A stretch of 34,796 nt of DNA from Syntrophobacteraceae bacterium (lineage in GTDB: Bacteria; Desulfobacterota; Syntrophobacteria; Syntrophobacterales; Syntrophobacteraceae), in NCBI GenBank assembly GCA_003566995.1, contig PXBG01000005.1:1-34796 (forward strand). The letters are read 5' to 3'. Of this stretch, positions 25,101-34,510 are shown one piece after another. Position 1 is the stretch's first letter; the number at the start of each line of letters is the position of its first letter. Under the pieces are notes generated by a model. It had not been told where the DNA came from. It searched no databases and saw nothing but the letters and a program-made list of their open reading frames with translations. The position numbers were made by a program, and so were the translations under genes.

Positions 25101-27303
25101 ACCCCCTTTCCTTTTGAATGAAACGGCCCGTCTCCCGAAGGACCTGATGGCGGCGCAGGCCTTCCAGATCCAGAGGCAGCTTTCGGCGCCAGTTGGGATG
25201 TTCGTCCACCGTGCCGGGAAGATTGGCCTGTTCCACCTGTCCCAAAAGATCTTCCAGCTGCACCATGAACACTTTGCTCGGGGTACGGCACAAATACCGG
25301 TGAATGGCCGCGATGAGCTCGGAGGTCATTTCTGCCACCAGCCCCGAGTCCACGTGCACCAGGGATTCGGGCAGCAGTTCCTCCCGCTCCAGGGCCAACA
25401 GCAGCCGCGCCCGGTCCTGAGCCCTCTCCACGATCTGTTTTTCCCGAAGCTTCTGGGTGGGAAACAGATTCAACTCCGTTCGAACGGCAATGTCCCGCCC
25501 TTTCCAAAATCCTCTCACCGTGGGAAGGTCATGGGTGCTGACCGCCACCAGGGCGCCGGTGGGGTAATCGGCGGGTGCCTTGAAGTCTCCGCCCTCGTCC
25601 TTTTCAAAGTAGAAGAGCCTGTAGGAGAGCACATTCCGGGCTGCGAGGGTCTCCCTCACTTCCTGGGGAACCGTTCCCAGGTCTTCCCCGATGATGAGGC
25701 ATCGGTTGCGATGGCTTTCCAGGGCCAGGATGCCCAGGAGATCCTCGAAGGGATAGCGGACATAGGTCCCCTCAGAAGGTTTTTTTCCCGGCGGCACCCA
25801 GAAAAGGCGCACGAAACCCATCACATGGTCAATGCGTAAAGCCCCGCTGTGGCGCATGTTGCTTCGAAGGATCTGGACAAACTGTTCGTAGGCATCTGCC
25901 TTGAGACGGTGGGGAATGAAAGGCGGAAGCCCCCAGTCCTGCCCGTGAAGGTTGAAGTCATCGGGAGGTGCCCCCGCTCTGGCGTTCAGCGCATAGAGCC
26001 CCGGAAAGGCCCAGGTTTCAAAACCGGCACCATCTACGCCCACGGCCAGATCCTGATAGAGTCCCACGGTGAGCCCGCATTCCAGGGAACGCTGTCCCAC
26101 CGAGGCGAGCTGACGCTCGGACTCCCAGACCAGGTATTGATAAAACTCCACCCGTTCGGCATTGGACTGGGCGAAAGAGGTCACGGCATCTGAACGAACA
26201 TTCCTGTATTCCTCGGGCCACACGGGCCATCCCCACAGTTTGTCGTCCATACCCTTGAAGTGTTCCTGAAGGGCTTCAAAGACACCGTAGAGATAAAGGT
26301 TCTCCCCACCTCTGGCCTGAAAATCCCTGAAAGCCCGGCCCCGTTCTGACTCTTCCGCCAGATGATGCTCTCGAAAATGCCGGTACAGTCTTTCCAGAAT
26401 TTGCTTTTTGCAGGTGTGCACCTCCGGGTAAGCGACAAATTCTTCGTTGCGCAACTGGGACAAGCGGGCCTGAAAGGCTGGGTCCAGGGCCATCTCCCGC
26501 GCCTCGGTACACTGGGCAAAGTCGGGAATGACTTCCACGTCCAGGTACAGGTGGTGGAGATAAATGCGGGTGGAAGGGCTGTAAGGGCTTATGTGATAAG
26601 GGTTTTGGGGAAAAAGGGTGTGCAGGGGATTGACACCAAGGATTCCCGCCCCCATTCGGGAGCACTCTTCAACGAGAGCCCTGAGGTCGGTGAAATCCCC
26701 CATGCCCCAGTTTCTCCGCGATCGCACGCCGTACAGCTGCAGGGAGGGCCCCCAGGTGCGGCGGTCTTCTTTCAGTCCCGGAGGGCTGTAACAGGCCTCG
26801 GGAACCACGATGAGGCGCATGGGGGGAACGCTGTGCTCAGGGCGGGAAGGGATGGTCACGGAAAACCGGTGATAGCCCTGTCCCGGAGACACGGGAAGGG
26901 CAAAGAGCAAGCGGTTTCTCCCCGTGGACCCCATGTGCCGGGATTCTTGCACCTCCAGCTCCTGAGGCAGGAAGGACCCACCGTGGTGCGTGCCGTTTTC
27001 CTCTTCCAGGAGCCAATCCACGGAGGTGTGAGCCTCCTGCTCGTCAAAGACCAGGGGGATGACCACGGGCTGACTCTTCTCTTCCACCACCAGGACAGGT
27101 TCCAGCGTTCTGAGCCAGACCTCTTCCTCTTTGGCGACGATGGCTGCCTGAATGTCCGGATCACTTTCAACGGCAATCCCCATGGAAGACAGGAGCACCT
27201 TTTTGGTTTCATGGGAAACCACATGTTGTTTTCCCCAAATGTCCCAGTATTCCAGCTCAATGCCATAGAGATCGGAGAGAATGTCTATGGGACGCCTTGT
27301 CAT
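22114..27303 (-). CDS. Bifunctional 4-alpha-glucanotransferase / maltooligosyl trehalose synthase
   Basis: One chain of 1729 residues joins MalQ (about 1-735) to TreY (about 752-1729). MalQ disproportionates malto-oligosaccharides. It shows SLQLYGVRSRRNWGMGDFTD, the nucleophile aspartate in GALRIDHVMG (near 489), the acid glutamate in IIGEDLGTVP (near 537) and STHDLPTVRGF. TreY isomerises the terminal alpha-1,4 bond to the alpha,alpha-1,1 bond, giving maltooligosyltrehalose. It opens RIPLATYRLQLTKDFGF and keeps LDMVPNHMGVG, GLRIDHPDGLYDP (near 1088), VEKILAHGE (near 1141) and THDSKRSEDVRARI (near 1384). GGAGGA lies eight bases before the ATG. Such fusions are known in some proteobacteria. Joining the two may channel MalQ-made oligomers of the right length to TreY. 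Confidence 0.95.
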   Translation of the reverse strand: MTRRPIDILSDLYGIELEYWDIWGKQHVVSHETKKVLLSSMGIAVESDPDIQAAIVAKEEEVWLRTLEPVLVVEEKSQPVVIPLVFDEQEAHTSVDWLLEEENGTHHGGSFLPQELEVQESRHMGSTGRNRLLFALPVSPGQGYHRFSVTIPSRPEHSVPPMRLIVVPEACYSPPGLKEDRRTWGPSLQLYGVRSRRNWGMGDFTDLRALVEECSRMGAGILGVNPLHTLFPQNPYHISPYSPSTRIYLHHLYLDVEVIPDFAQCTEAREMALDPAFQARLSQLRNEEFVAYPEVHTCKKQILERLYRHFREHHLAEESERGRAFRDFQARGGENLYLYGVFEALQEHFKGMDDKLWGWPVWPEEYRNVRSDAVTSFAQSNAERVEFYQYLVWESERQLASVGQRSLECGLTVGLYQDLAVGVDGAGFETWAFPGLYALNARAGAPPDDFNLHGQDWGLPPFIPHRLKADAYEQFVQILRSNMRHSGALRIDHVMGFVRLFWVPPGKKPSEGTYVRYPFEDLLGILALESHRNRCLIIGEDLGTVPQEVRETLAARNVLSYRLFYFEKDEGGDFKAPADYPTGALVAVSTHDLPTVRGFWKGRDIAVRTELNLFPTQKLREKQIVERAQDRARLLLALEREELLPESLVHVDSGLVAEMTSELIAAIHRYLCRTPSKVFMVQLEDLLGQVEQANLPGTVDEHPNWRRKLPLDLEGLRRHQVLRETGRFIQKERGFWRRSVGEGGREEVGVPRERIPLATYRLQLTKDFGFLQAAETIPYLHSLGISHVYASPYLRARPGSPHGYDIIDHRALNPELGSQEDYQVFLESLKRHGMYQILDMVPNHMGVGSDNRWWMDVLENGRMSDYANFFDISWEPLKQELRNKVLLPILEDRYGSVLEQGLLTLTFESAGGSFGIRYHEHAFPVDPASYPLILQWDLGRLETWLDSGDSRYQNFLTLMDAFDQLSRYRYQDEEERRTRILHQENYKLQLARLCAECPEIHRFIHENLFVFNGEKGNPKSFDLLHQLLEAQNYRLAYWRVASDEINYRRFFDINDLACLRMEDPKVFEATHQMVLELILKDEIHGLRIDHPDGLYDPRGYFLQLQESVGGPGRSLQPRRPDETSGEHGEEESLALYVVVEKILAHGERLPGDWPVHGTTGYEFCNLVNGLFVPEKNRESLDRIYHRFVGKKMVFQQVAYESKKLIMRTAMAGELNVLAHRLNRLSESNRLYRDFTLTNLRDALMEVVACFPVYRTYISGEEVGREDRDHVRWSIGLARRKSRAEDLSIYDFIHEVLLTDLSVQEKSEAFQKALTSFAMKVQQYTAPVMAKGVEDTAFYSYNRLLSLNEVGGEPDHFGVSVEAFHRANEERLENWPHAMLCTSTHDSKRSEDVRARINVLSEIPEVWQSHLKFWNKINHSRGKKSEGFRLLDLNDEYAIYQNMLGSFPVEKGYEEKLEAYGKRMEAYVIKAVREAKVNSSWITPNQEYEETVVSFLKKILNPHESREFLEDFVPFSRRIAHFGMLNGLSQTLLKLTVPGVPDIYQGNELFRYCLVDPDNRRAVDFHHRRRVLEEVHGIVETPEGDRRELAAKTMENMESGLAKLLVTFQALHLRKQRTPLFQKGSYEPLEARGAKSGHLCTFARRHENHALIVVAPRLWVTLGGGFDHMAPRLGSVWEDTEMLLPHGFEAQNLINVFTGERVEGQRAGEENVLKAASLLDVFPVALLATD

Positions 27304-27389
27304 GACGCAATCCTCCTTGCTGTGCCTTCACAGGGGCTTCTTCAGCCTTCGAATCCATTCAGAAAAAAAGCAGCCAGTGGTGAAAAAAA

Positions 27390-29252
27390 TCAAGTCCTCG
27401 TGTGAGGCAGGATGGGCGAGTCAGGTCTGAAACTGCCTCTCCATACGGTGCTCCAGGGTGGGATTTGCCCTTTGGAATGGGTTTTTGCAGCCCCCTCGGC
27501 GGTCTCAAACAAAAGGTGTTCCCCAAAGGATCCGGGAGAAAACTCCCGTGTTTCGTCCCCCAGGTTGGAAAGGACCTCCACGATGGACCCGTCCCCCAAA
27601 GTCCACTGAACCATGAAAGCGGTGCCTTCCGCCATGAGCGCTTTTCCCGAATTCCCCTGAAGGTTTTTCAGCCGGTGGAAGATGTTCTTGTGACGAAATC
27701 CGAGGAGCAAGCGATAGAAGGCCAGCCATTCCCTGTGTTCCGCCACCTGGATGTCCTGCCAGTTCAAAACGGCTTGCTCAAAGGTTTCCAGAGCATTGGG
27801 GTCGGGGATGTTCCTGAGGGATTCGGGATCCTGGAAAGCGGGGAAAGAGGCGAATTCATTGCGGCGCCCCTGGGTCACATTTTCCGCCAGTTCGGGGCCG
27901 AAGTCACAAAAGAAGGGAAAAGGATTGGAACAGCCATATTCCTCTCCCATGAAAAGAAGAGGAACGGACGGCGCCAGCAGCATGAGGGACACGGCGGCGC
28001 GAATGGCCTGCGCATGGGCCAGTCTGCCCAGTCGCTCTCCAAAGGCCCGGTTGCCCACCTGGTCATGGTTTTGCACAAATGAGACGAAAGCCGTCAGGGG
28101 AAGGTGGCCGCTGGGTTCTCCCCTTTTGACCCCGCCCCGATGACCGGAGGGTTTCCCCTGGTAATCAAACCCTTCTGTCAGGCATCGCACCAGGTGCTCC
28201 GCGGGCCGCGATGCATAGTCGGCGTAATAACCCGCATTTTCACCCGTGAGGAGCACATGAAAAGCGTGATGAACGTCATCGTTCCACTGGGCCACATAAC
28301 ACACGGGTTTTCCCTCCCTGTCCCGTTCCAGGTACCGGGAGGCATTGTCGTCGTTTTCCAGAACCAGGTGCACATGACGCCCCGGTTCCGTCTCTTCCCT
28401 CACCCGCTGTGCCAGTTCCTGGAGTATGTCCGGCCTTGAATCGTCCGCGATGGCGTGCACCGCATCCAGACGAAGGCCGTCTATGTGACACTCGTTGATC
28501 CAGTAAAGAGCATTGTGAATGAAGAACTCCCGCACCGCGTCGCTGCCCGGGCCATCAAAGTTGATGGCCGCACCCCATGGCGTTTCATGGCGGTCCGTGA
28601 AAAAGGCGTTTTCCGCATAGGTGTGCAGGTAGTTGCCTTCGGGGCCGAAGTGATTGTAGACCACGTCCAGGAAAACCATGAGGCCCCGCATGTGGGCTTC
28701 CTGGATCAGTCTTTTGAGATCTTCGGGACGTCCGTAAACGCTGTCCGGTGCAAAAGGAAGAACGCCATCATAGCCCCAGTTGCGCTTTCCGGGAAAATCG
28801 GAAAGGGGCATGAGTTCCACGGCGGTGACTCCGAGATCAGCCAGATAGTCCAGCTTTTCACACACCCCCTCGAAGGAACCCTTTTCCGTGAAGGTTCCCA
28901 CGTGGAGTTCGTAGAGAATCACCTCTTCCCAGGGCCGCCCTTTCCATTGAACATCCTCCCACCGGAAAGCTCCCGGATCGATCACCTCGCTGGGGCCGTG
29001 CACATCCGCGGGCTGAAAGCGGGACGCCGGGTCGGGGACCAAGAGATCTCCATCGATCCTGAAACGATAGAGGTCTCCCGGAGAAGCTTCTTCCACAAAG
29101 ATTTCGTGCCAGCCGCCCGAAAGGGCTTCCATGTCCGCAAGGCGGCGCTGGTCCTGCGCCACCTCCAGGCAGAGTTCCACGCGCCTGGCATCGGGGGCAT
29201 AGAGCCGGAACCGCACCCCGCCGCCTTCATTCACCTGGGTTCCAAAGGGCAT
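27390..29252 (-). CDS. treZ: Malto-oligosyltrehalose trehalohydrolase
   Basis: TreZ releases free trehalose from maltooligosyltrehalose made by TreY. The product has 620 residues, near the family norm. A CBM48-like N-terminal beta domain (residues 10-100) precedes the GH13 barrel. The nucleophile aspartate is Asp263 in GLRLDAVHAI, the acid glutamate Glu299 in LVLENDD, and the transition-state aspartate is in FVQNHDQVGNRA. I chose the ATG at 29252 (MPFGTQVNEGG). It lies seven bases past the glgB stop, and the likely ribosome-binding sequence, GAGG inside the glgB end, is about 12 bases upstream. The open frame to 29408 would overlap glgB by nearly 150 bases and adds arginine-rich residues unlike the family. 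The stop lies 86 bases before malQ-treY. Confidence 0.95.
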   Translation of the reverse strand: MPFGTQVNEGGGVRFRLYAPDARRVELCLEVAQDQRRLADMEALSGGWHEIFVEEASPGDLYRFRIDGDLLVPDPASRFQPADVHGPSEVIDPGAFRWEDVQWKGRPWEEVILYELHVGTFTEKGSFEGVCEKLDYLADLGVTAVELMPLSDFPGKRNWGYDGVLPFAPDSVYGRPEDLKRLIQEAHMRGLMVFLDVVYNHFGPEGNYLHTYAENAFFTDRHETPWGAAINFDGPGSDAVREFFIHNALYWINECHIDGLRLDAVHAIADDSRPDILQELAQRVREETEPGRHVHLVLENDDNASRYLERDREGKPVCYVAQWNDDVHHAFHVLLTGENAGYYADYASRPAEHLVRCLTEGFDYQGKPSGHRGGVKRGEPSGHLPLTAFVSFVQNHDQVGNRAFGERLGRLAHAQAIRAAVSLMLLAPSVPLLFMGEEYGCSNPFPFFCDFGPELAENVTQGRRNEFASFPAFQDPESLRNIPDPNALETFEQAVLNWQDIQVAEHREWLAFYRLLLGFRHKNIFHRLKNLQGNSGKALMAEGTAFMVQWTLGDGSIVEVLSNLGDETREFSPGSFGEHLLFETAEGAAKTHSKGQIPPWSTVWRGSFRPDSPILPHTRT

Positions 29253-29259
29253 CCGGTGT

Positions 29260-31176
29260 TCACGCCTCACGGCTCTCCTCCTTGAAGGCCACCATTCCCA
29301 AAGGGGGAAGTGTGACGTTGATGGACTGAAAATGGCCGTGAGCAGCCACGGGAACGCTTTCCACGCCCCCCATGTTCCCCTGCCCGCTGCCGCTGTACAA
29401 GGGCGCATCGCTGTTGATCACTTCACGCCAGTAACCGCCGAAGGGCACACCGATGCGATAGTTGTGGCGTGGAACGGGGGTGAAGTTGAAGGCGCAAACG
29501 GTCACTTCCCTGGAATCCCTGGCCCGCCTCATGAACACGAGCGTGCTCTGCTCCGTGTCGTTGCAGTCGATCCACTGAAAGCCCGACGGGTCCGAATCCA
29601 GTTCGAAAAGGGAAGGTTCCCCACGCATGAGGGTGTTGAGATCCCGAACCCACCTTCGAAGGCCGTCATGGGGCGCATACTCCAGGAGGTGCCAGTCCAG
29701 GCTCTTGTCGTGGTTCCATTCGGACCACTGACCGAATTCGCATCCCATGAAAAGCAGCTTTTTTCCGGGATGCGTGAACATGTAGCCGTAAAGGAGGCGC
29801 AGGTTGGCGAACTTCTGCCAGTTGTCCCCAAACATCTTGCCGATCATGGACCCCTTGCCGTGCACCACTTCGTCGTGGGAAAAGGGCAGCACGAAATTCT
29901 CGTGAAAGGCATAGAGAAGGCTGAAGGTGAGGTGGCTGTGGTGGAATCGCCGGTGTATGGGATCCTTGGACATGTAGGTCAGGGTGTCGTGCATCCACCC
30001 CATGTTCCACTTGTATCCGAAACCCAGGCCGCCCAGGTAGGTGGGACGGGAAACCATGGGCCAGGAGGTGGACTCCTCCGCGAAAGTCATGGCATCGGGA
30101 AATTCCTGGTACACCACCGTGTTGAAGCGCTTGAGGAATTCGATGGCATCCAGGTTTTCCCGGCCTCCATATGGGTTGGGAATCCAATCATCCTGTTCCC
30201 GCGAGTAATCCAGGTAGAGCATGGAAGCCACCGCATCCACCCGAAGGCCGTCAATGTGATACTTTTCCAGCCAGAACAACCCGTTGGAGATGAGAAAATT
30301 GGACACTTCCACTCGCCCGTAATTGAAAATGTAGGTCCCCCAGTCCTGGTGCTCCCGCTGACGGGGGTCCGCATGCTCGTACAGATGCGTGCCGTCGAAA
30401 TAGGCCAGCCCATGCTCGTCTGAGGGAAAATGAGCGGGCACCCAGTCGAGAATGACGCCGATGTTGTGCTGGTGCAGGGTATCCACCAGGAACATGAAAT
30501 CCTGGGGTGTGCCAAACCGGCTGGTGGGGGCGTAATAGCCCACCGTCTGATAGCCCCACGAGCCATCAAAGGGATGTTCCGTCACGGGAAGAAGCTCCAC
30601 GTGGGTGAACCCCATCTCCGCGGCATACTGGGCCAGCCTGGGTGCCAGTTCACGGTAGGTGAGCCAGCGATTTTCCTCCGCGCCGCGCATCCAGGAACCC
30701 AGGTGGACTTCGTAAACGGAAATGGGGGCGTTGAGGCCGTTTTTTTCTTTGCGATGGGCCATCCATTCGGCGTCCTGCCACTCATACCCCGAAATATCCC
30801 ACACCACGGAGGCCGTTTGCGGCCGAATCTCACAGGCAAAACCAAAAGGATCGGCCTTCTGAACCCTGTATTCATTGTGGTGGGATTCAATGGCGTACTT
30901 GTAGAGGTCCCCCTGTTTCACGCCGGGAATGAACCCCTCCCAGATTCCCGAATCTCCCCGGGTGGAAAGGGGATGGGCCCCCTCTTTCCACCCGTTGAAG
31001 TCCCCCACCACGGACACGCGGCGGGCGTTGGGAGCCCAGACGGCAAAGCGCGTTCCCTGCTCTCCCTTCAACTCGGCCTGGTGAGCCCCCATTTTTTCCC
31101 AGGCACGGTGATGGCTTCCTTCCATCCAGAGATGGAGATCGTAGTCCGTCAGAAAGATTGTGGATTCTTTGCTCAT
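29260..31176 (-). CDS. glgB: 1,4-alpha-glucan branching enzyme
   Basis: GlgB introduces alpha-1,6 branches into glycogen-like glucans. The product has 638 residues. A CBM48 domain with [20 protein letters not shown] is at about 43-63, and the GH13 barrel starts near residue 150. It lacks the extra N1 domain of the 730-residue E. coli form, giving a shorter type. The nucleophile Asp314 is in [17 protein letters not shown], the acid Glu367 is in FAEEST, and SHDEVVHGK is present. AAGGAA lies nine bases before the ATG, which sits one base past the treS-mak stop, so the two are translationally coupled. Pairing GlgB with TreS-Pep2 is the gene neighbourhood of the GlgE glucan pathway. Confidence 0.96.
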   Translation of the reverse strand: MSKESTIFLTDYDLHLWMEGSHHRAWEKMGAHQAELKGEQGTRFAVWAPNARRVSVVGDFNGWKEGAHPLSTRGDSGIWEGFIPGVKQGDLYKYAIESHHNEYRVQKADPFGFACEIRPQTASVVWDISGYEWQDAEWMAHRKEKNGLNAPISVYEVHLGSWMRGAEENRWLTYRELAPRLAQYAAEMGFTHVELLPVTEHPFDGSWGYQTVGYYAPTSRFGTPQDFMFLVDTLHQHNIGVILDWVPAHFPSDEHGLAYFDGTHLYEHADPRQREHQDWGTYIFNYGRVEVSNFLISNGLFWLEKYHIDGLRVDAVASMLYLDYSREQDDWIPNPYGGRENLDAIEFLKRFNTVVYQEFPDAMTFAEESTSWPMVSRPTYLGGLGFGYKWNMGWMHDTLTYMSKDPIHRRFHHSHLTFSLLYAFHENFVLPFSHDEVVHGKGSMIGKMFGDNWQKFANLRLLYGYMFTHPGKKLLFMGCEFGQWSEWNHDKSLDWHLLEYAPHDGLRRWVRDLNTLMRGEPSLFELDSDPSGFQWIDCNDTEQSTLVFMRRARDSREVTVCAFNFTPVPRHNYRIGVPFGGYWREVINSDAPLYSGSGQGNMGGVESVPVAAHGHFQSINVTLPPLGMVAFKEESREA

Positions 31177-31177
31177 G

Positions 31178-34100
31178 TCACCGATTCCTTTCTGAACCCT
31201 CTCCGAGCAAACCCAGAATCCCCTGCAGGGGAATCTGGACCCAAGCGGGCCGGTTGTTGATTTCGTATTCCAGTTCGTAGAAGGCCTTGTCCAGGAGAAA
31301 GGCGTTCAGGAGTATTTCCAGATGTTGTGAATCCCTGGGAAGGCACGGCGCATTTCCCATGGCACCGAGATAGCTTTGAAGAAATGTTTTGGAAACCCAG
31401 AGTTCCCAGGGCCGTGCCCAGGGCTTGAACTGCTCAAAACGTTCTTCCCTGTCCCCGGACTGGATAAAGAGGGCAGTGTGAGCCGCATAGTCGAAAGAGC
31501 GCAGCATGCCGGCGATGTCTTTGAGGGGGGAATGCTTTTCCCTGCGTTCCTGCAGCGACCGCATGGGTTCCCCTTCAAAATCGAGGAAGTAGAAGTCGTC
31601 GTGCACTCGCAGAACCTGACCCAGGTGAAAGTCTCCGTGTACGCGTATCTTTGTGGACACAATGGCATGTTCGGGAAGGGATTGAAAGATCCCCATGACG
31701 GAAGCGGCCCTTTCGAGGAGCTGATGGGCGTTGCGCTGAACCTCCTCGGGAAAATGATCCATGCCGGCGTTGATGAGTTCCAGAGAGCGCCGCGCCTGGC
31801 TGGAAAAGCCATCCGAGAGGACCTCCAGGTAGTCCGGGGTGATTCTTTCCGGGGCAAAACCTTTCACCTTTCGAATGGAGGACAGCGCCATGTGAAATTC
31901 CGCCGTCCGCTGCCCGAGCCTTTCCACAGCCTGAAGGTAGTCGCCCGCCAGCTGAACCATGATCTCCGGCGTCCCCGTGGCCACGCGTTCCAGAAGTTTT
32001 CCGGGCCTGCCGGGCAAAACGGGGGAGGCATTCCGCAACCTGTCCGCTTCCTGAAAATAATCGCTGAGGCACTTCTGGGCATGGGCCCATCCGTCCCCTT
32101 CGTTGGGTATGAACTTCTGAAGCAAGGCCACGGTGGAGCGGGCACCTCCCTTCGGATCATAGACCATGTAGCCCGCCGCCCTGGGGACATGGGAAAAGGA
32201 GGTGTGCTCCGTCAGGGCGAGGGTGATCTCCATGTCCGGATTGATCCCTTCCTCCAGCTTTCGGAAGATTTTGAGAATGTGGTTGTCGTTGATCACCAGG
32301 GACGTGTTGCTCTGTTCCGCAGAGAGGCGCCGAAAGGTGAAAACTTCCTGAGTTTCCTCCTGGTCCTCCCCTGTGTCCCTGGTGGTGTGCGCAGACACCC
32401 GCCCTTCCTGATAGGTGGCAAAATATCTCTCGTCGTAGAGGGCCATGAGCAGGTCGTGACAGGCCGTCTTGTCCACCAGGGCGTCATAGATGGCCCCTTT
32501 TTCCCGGGAAGTCTTGACGAAAACGAGCACGCTTTCGGGAACGTTTTCCACGATCCTGGAGGCCTCGAGCCCCCACGACATTTTCAGGGGGAGCACGTAC
32601 AGCTCCTTGCCTCCGTCCCCATAGCTCACCTGAACAAAGGTCATGTGGAAGCCGTTTCCCAGCTTGGTCCAGTCCACCATGCGGCAGCCCACGATGTCCC
32701 GGCCCTTTCCCCTGAAGTAGCGCTGCTTCCTGATGAAGGACGGGAGCATTTCCCCTTCCAGGCGATACCGTTCGTTTGTTTCATAGATATTGGTGGTTTT
32801 GCGATCCAGGGAGAGGACAGGGGTGGTCAGTTCCTCCCCTTGTGCGGGAGTACCCACCACCATGGGTTCCGCCTGGGGTTCCAGCCGGAACCAGTAAAAG
32901 GCGTGGGGCCCCAGAGTGAGGAAATAGGGCAGATCCCCAATGGTGGGGAATTCCACCCGGCCCAGCATTTCAACGGGCGTCCAGCCCCTGAAACGGGAAA
33001 GGTCCAGTTCCACGGGCTGCACAAAACGGGAGAGATTGGCCACCGCAAGTATCACTTCTTCCTTGTAGCGCCTCAAATATGCAAGAACCCTATGGTTTTC
33101 GGGTTCCAGAAATTCCATGGTGCCCCGTCCGAAAGCTTTGTGCTGCTTTCGAAGGGCGATCATGCGGCGCATGAAATGGTAGAAGGAAGTGAAATGGCGC
33201 TGCTGGGCCTCCACGTTCACCCCCTGGTAGCCGTAGACGGGATCGGTGATGACGGGGAGGTAGAGCTTGGCCGCGTCGGCCCTCGAAAACCCGGCGTTGC
33301 GGTCCGTGGACCACTGCATGGGGGTGCGCACACCGTCCCGGTCTCCCAGGTAGATGTTGTCGCCCATGCCGATTTCATCCCCGTAGTAGATGATGGGAGT
33401 CCCCGGAAAGGAAAAGAGCAGGCTGTGGAGCAGTTCCCTTCGGCGAAGGCTGTTTTCCACAAGGGGAGCCAGCCTGCGGCGTATGCCCACGTTCACACGC
33501 ATTCGAGGGTCCCTGGCGTACTCGTTGTACATGTAGTCCCGCTCTTCGTCCGTGACCATTTCCAGGGTGAGCTCGTCGTGGTTTCTCAGAAAGAGGGCCC
33601 ACTGGCATTCCCCGGGAATGGGAGGTGTGCGTTTGAGTATTTCCACGATGGGGGTCCGGTCCTCCTGGCGCAGGGCCATGTAAAGACGGGGCATCACGGG
33701 AAAGTGGTAGGCCATGTGGCACTCGTCCCCCTTGCCGAAGTATTCCACCACATCCTCGGGCCACTGGTTGGCCTCGGCCAGGAGCATTCGATCCTTGAAA
33801 TGATCGTCCACGTATTTGCGGATCTTTCTTATGACCTCATGGGTTTCGGGCAGATTCTCGTTGTTGGTTCCATCCCTCACGCACAGGTAAGGAACGGCGT
33901 CCAGCCGCAGTCCGTCCACCCCCATTTTAAGCCAGAAGGCCAGAACCTTGAGAATGGCCTGCACCACCTTGGGATTGTTGTGGTTGAGGTCGGGCTGGTG
34001 GGAAAAAAACCGGTGCCAGTAGTAGGCTCCCGCCACGGGGTCCCAGGCCCAGTTGGACGTTTCCGTGTCCGTGAAGATGATGCGTGTTTCAGGGAACCTG

Positions 34101-34510
34101 CTGTCCGTGTCGCTCCACAGGTAGAAGTTTCTTTTGGCCGAACCGGGCTTGGCGCGGCGGGCCTCCTGAAACCAGGGATGCTGATCGGAGGTGTGGTTGA
34201 CCACCAGCTCCGTGATGACCCGGATGTCCCTTCGGTGAGCTTCTTTCACGAATTGTCTGAAGTCCCTGAGGTTGCCGTAAATGGAATGAATGCCGCGGTA
34301 GTCGGCGATGTCGTAGCCGTCGTCCTTGAGGGGGGACGGATAAAAGGGCAGAAGCCACACGGCGGTGATGCCCAGGTCCTGAAGGTAGTCCAGTTTTTCC
34401 ATGAGCCCTTTGAAGTCCCCAACGCCGTCACCGCTTTTGTCATAAAAGGCTTTCACATGCAGTTCGTAGATGATGGCGTCCTTGTACCAGAGTGTCTTCC
34501 TGAAAGGCAT
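31178..34510 (-). CDS. treS: Trehalose synthase / maltokinase fusion (TreS-Pep2)
   Basis: A 1110-residue two-domain protein. Residues 1 to about 570 are the GH13 trehalose synthase, which interconverts trehalose and maltose. Its start is [16 protein letters not shown], the nucleophile Asp204 is in [10 protein letters not shown], the acid Glu246 in [10 protein letters not shown] and the third acid Asp312 in LRNHDE. The C-terminal part (about 630-1110) is an aminoglycoside-kinase-like maltokinase with HGDFHLGQ near 958 and DFEGEP soon after, which makes maltose-1-phosphate from maltose and ATP. I chose the ATG at 34510 because AAGGAG lies seven bases upstream and the family starts here; the open frame to 34651 adds 47 unlike residues. 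It is the first gene of the run. GlgE is absent nearby. Confidence 0.95.
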   Translation of the reverse strand: MPFRKTLWYKDAIIYELHVKAFYDKSGDGVGDFKGLMEKLDYLQDLGITAVWLLPFYPSPLKDDGYDIADYRGIHSIYGNLRDFRQFVKEAHRRDIRVITELVVNHTSDQHPWFQEARRAKPGSAKRNFYLWSDTDSRFPETRIIFTDTETSNWAWDPVAGAYYWHRFFSHQPDLNHNNPKVVQAILKVLAFWLKMGVDGLRLDAVPYLCVRDGTNNENLPETHEVIRKIRKYVDDHFKDRMLLAEANQWPEDVVEYFGKGDECHMAYHFPVMPRLYMALRQEDRTPIVEILKRTPPIPGECQWALFLRNHDELTLEMVTDEERDYMYNEYARDPRMRVNVGIRRRLAPLVENSLRRRELLHSLLFSFPGTPIIYYGDEIGMGDNIYLGDRDGVRTPMQWSTDRNAGFSRADAAKLYLPVITDPVYGYQGVNVEAQQRHFTSFYHFMRRMIALRKQHKAFGRGTMEFLEPENHRVLAYLRRYKEEVILAVANLSRFVQPVELDLSRFRGWTPVEMLGRVEFPTIGDLPYFLTLGPHAFYWFRLEPQAEPMVVGTPAQGEELTTPVLSLDRKTTNIYETNERYRLEGEMLPSFIRKQRYFRGKGRDIVGCRMVDWTKLGNGFHMTFVQVSYGDGGKELYVLPLKMSWGLEASRIVENVPESVLVFVKTSREKGAIYDALVDKTACHDLLMALYDERYFATYQEGRVSAHTTRDTGEDQEETQEVFTFRRLSAEQSNTSLVINDNHILKIFRKLEEGINPDMEITLALTEHTSFSHVPRAAGYMVYDPKGGARSTVALLQKFIPNEGDGWAHAQKCLSDYFQEADRLRNASPVLPGRPGKLLERVATGTPEIMVQLAGDYLQAVERLGQRTAEFHMALSSIRKVKGFAPERITPDYLEVLSDGFSSQARRSLELINAGMDHFPEEVQRNAHQLLERAASVMGIFQSLPEHAIVSTKIRVHGDFHLGQVLRVHDDFYFLDFEGEPMRSLQERREKHSPLKDIAGMLRSFDYAAHTALFIQSGDREERFEQFKPWARPWELWVSKTFLQSYLGAMGNAPCLPRDSQHLEILLNAFLLDKAFYELEYEINNRPAWVQIPLQGILGLLGEGSERNR

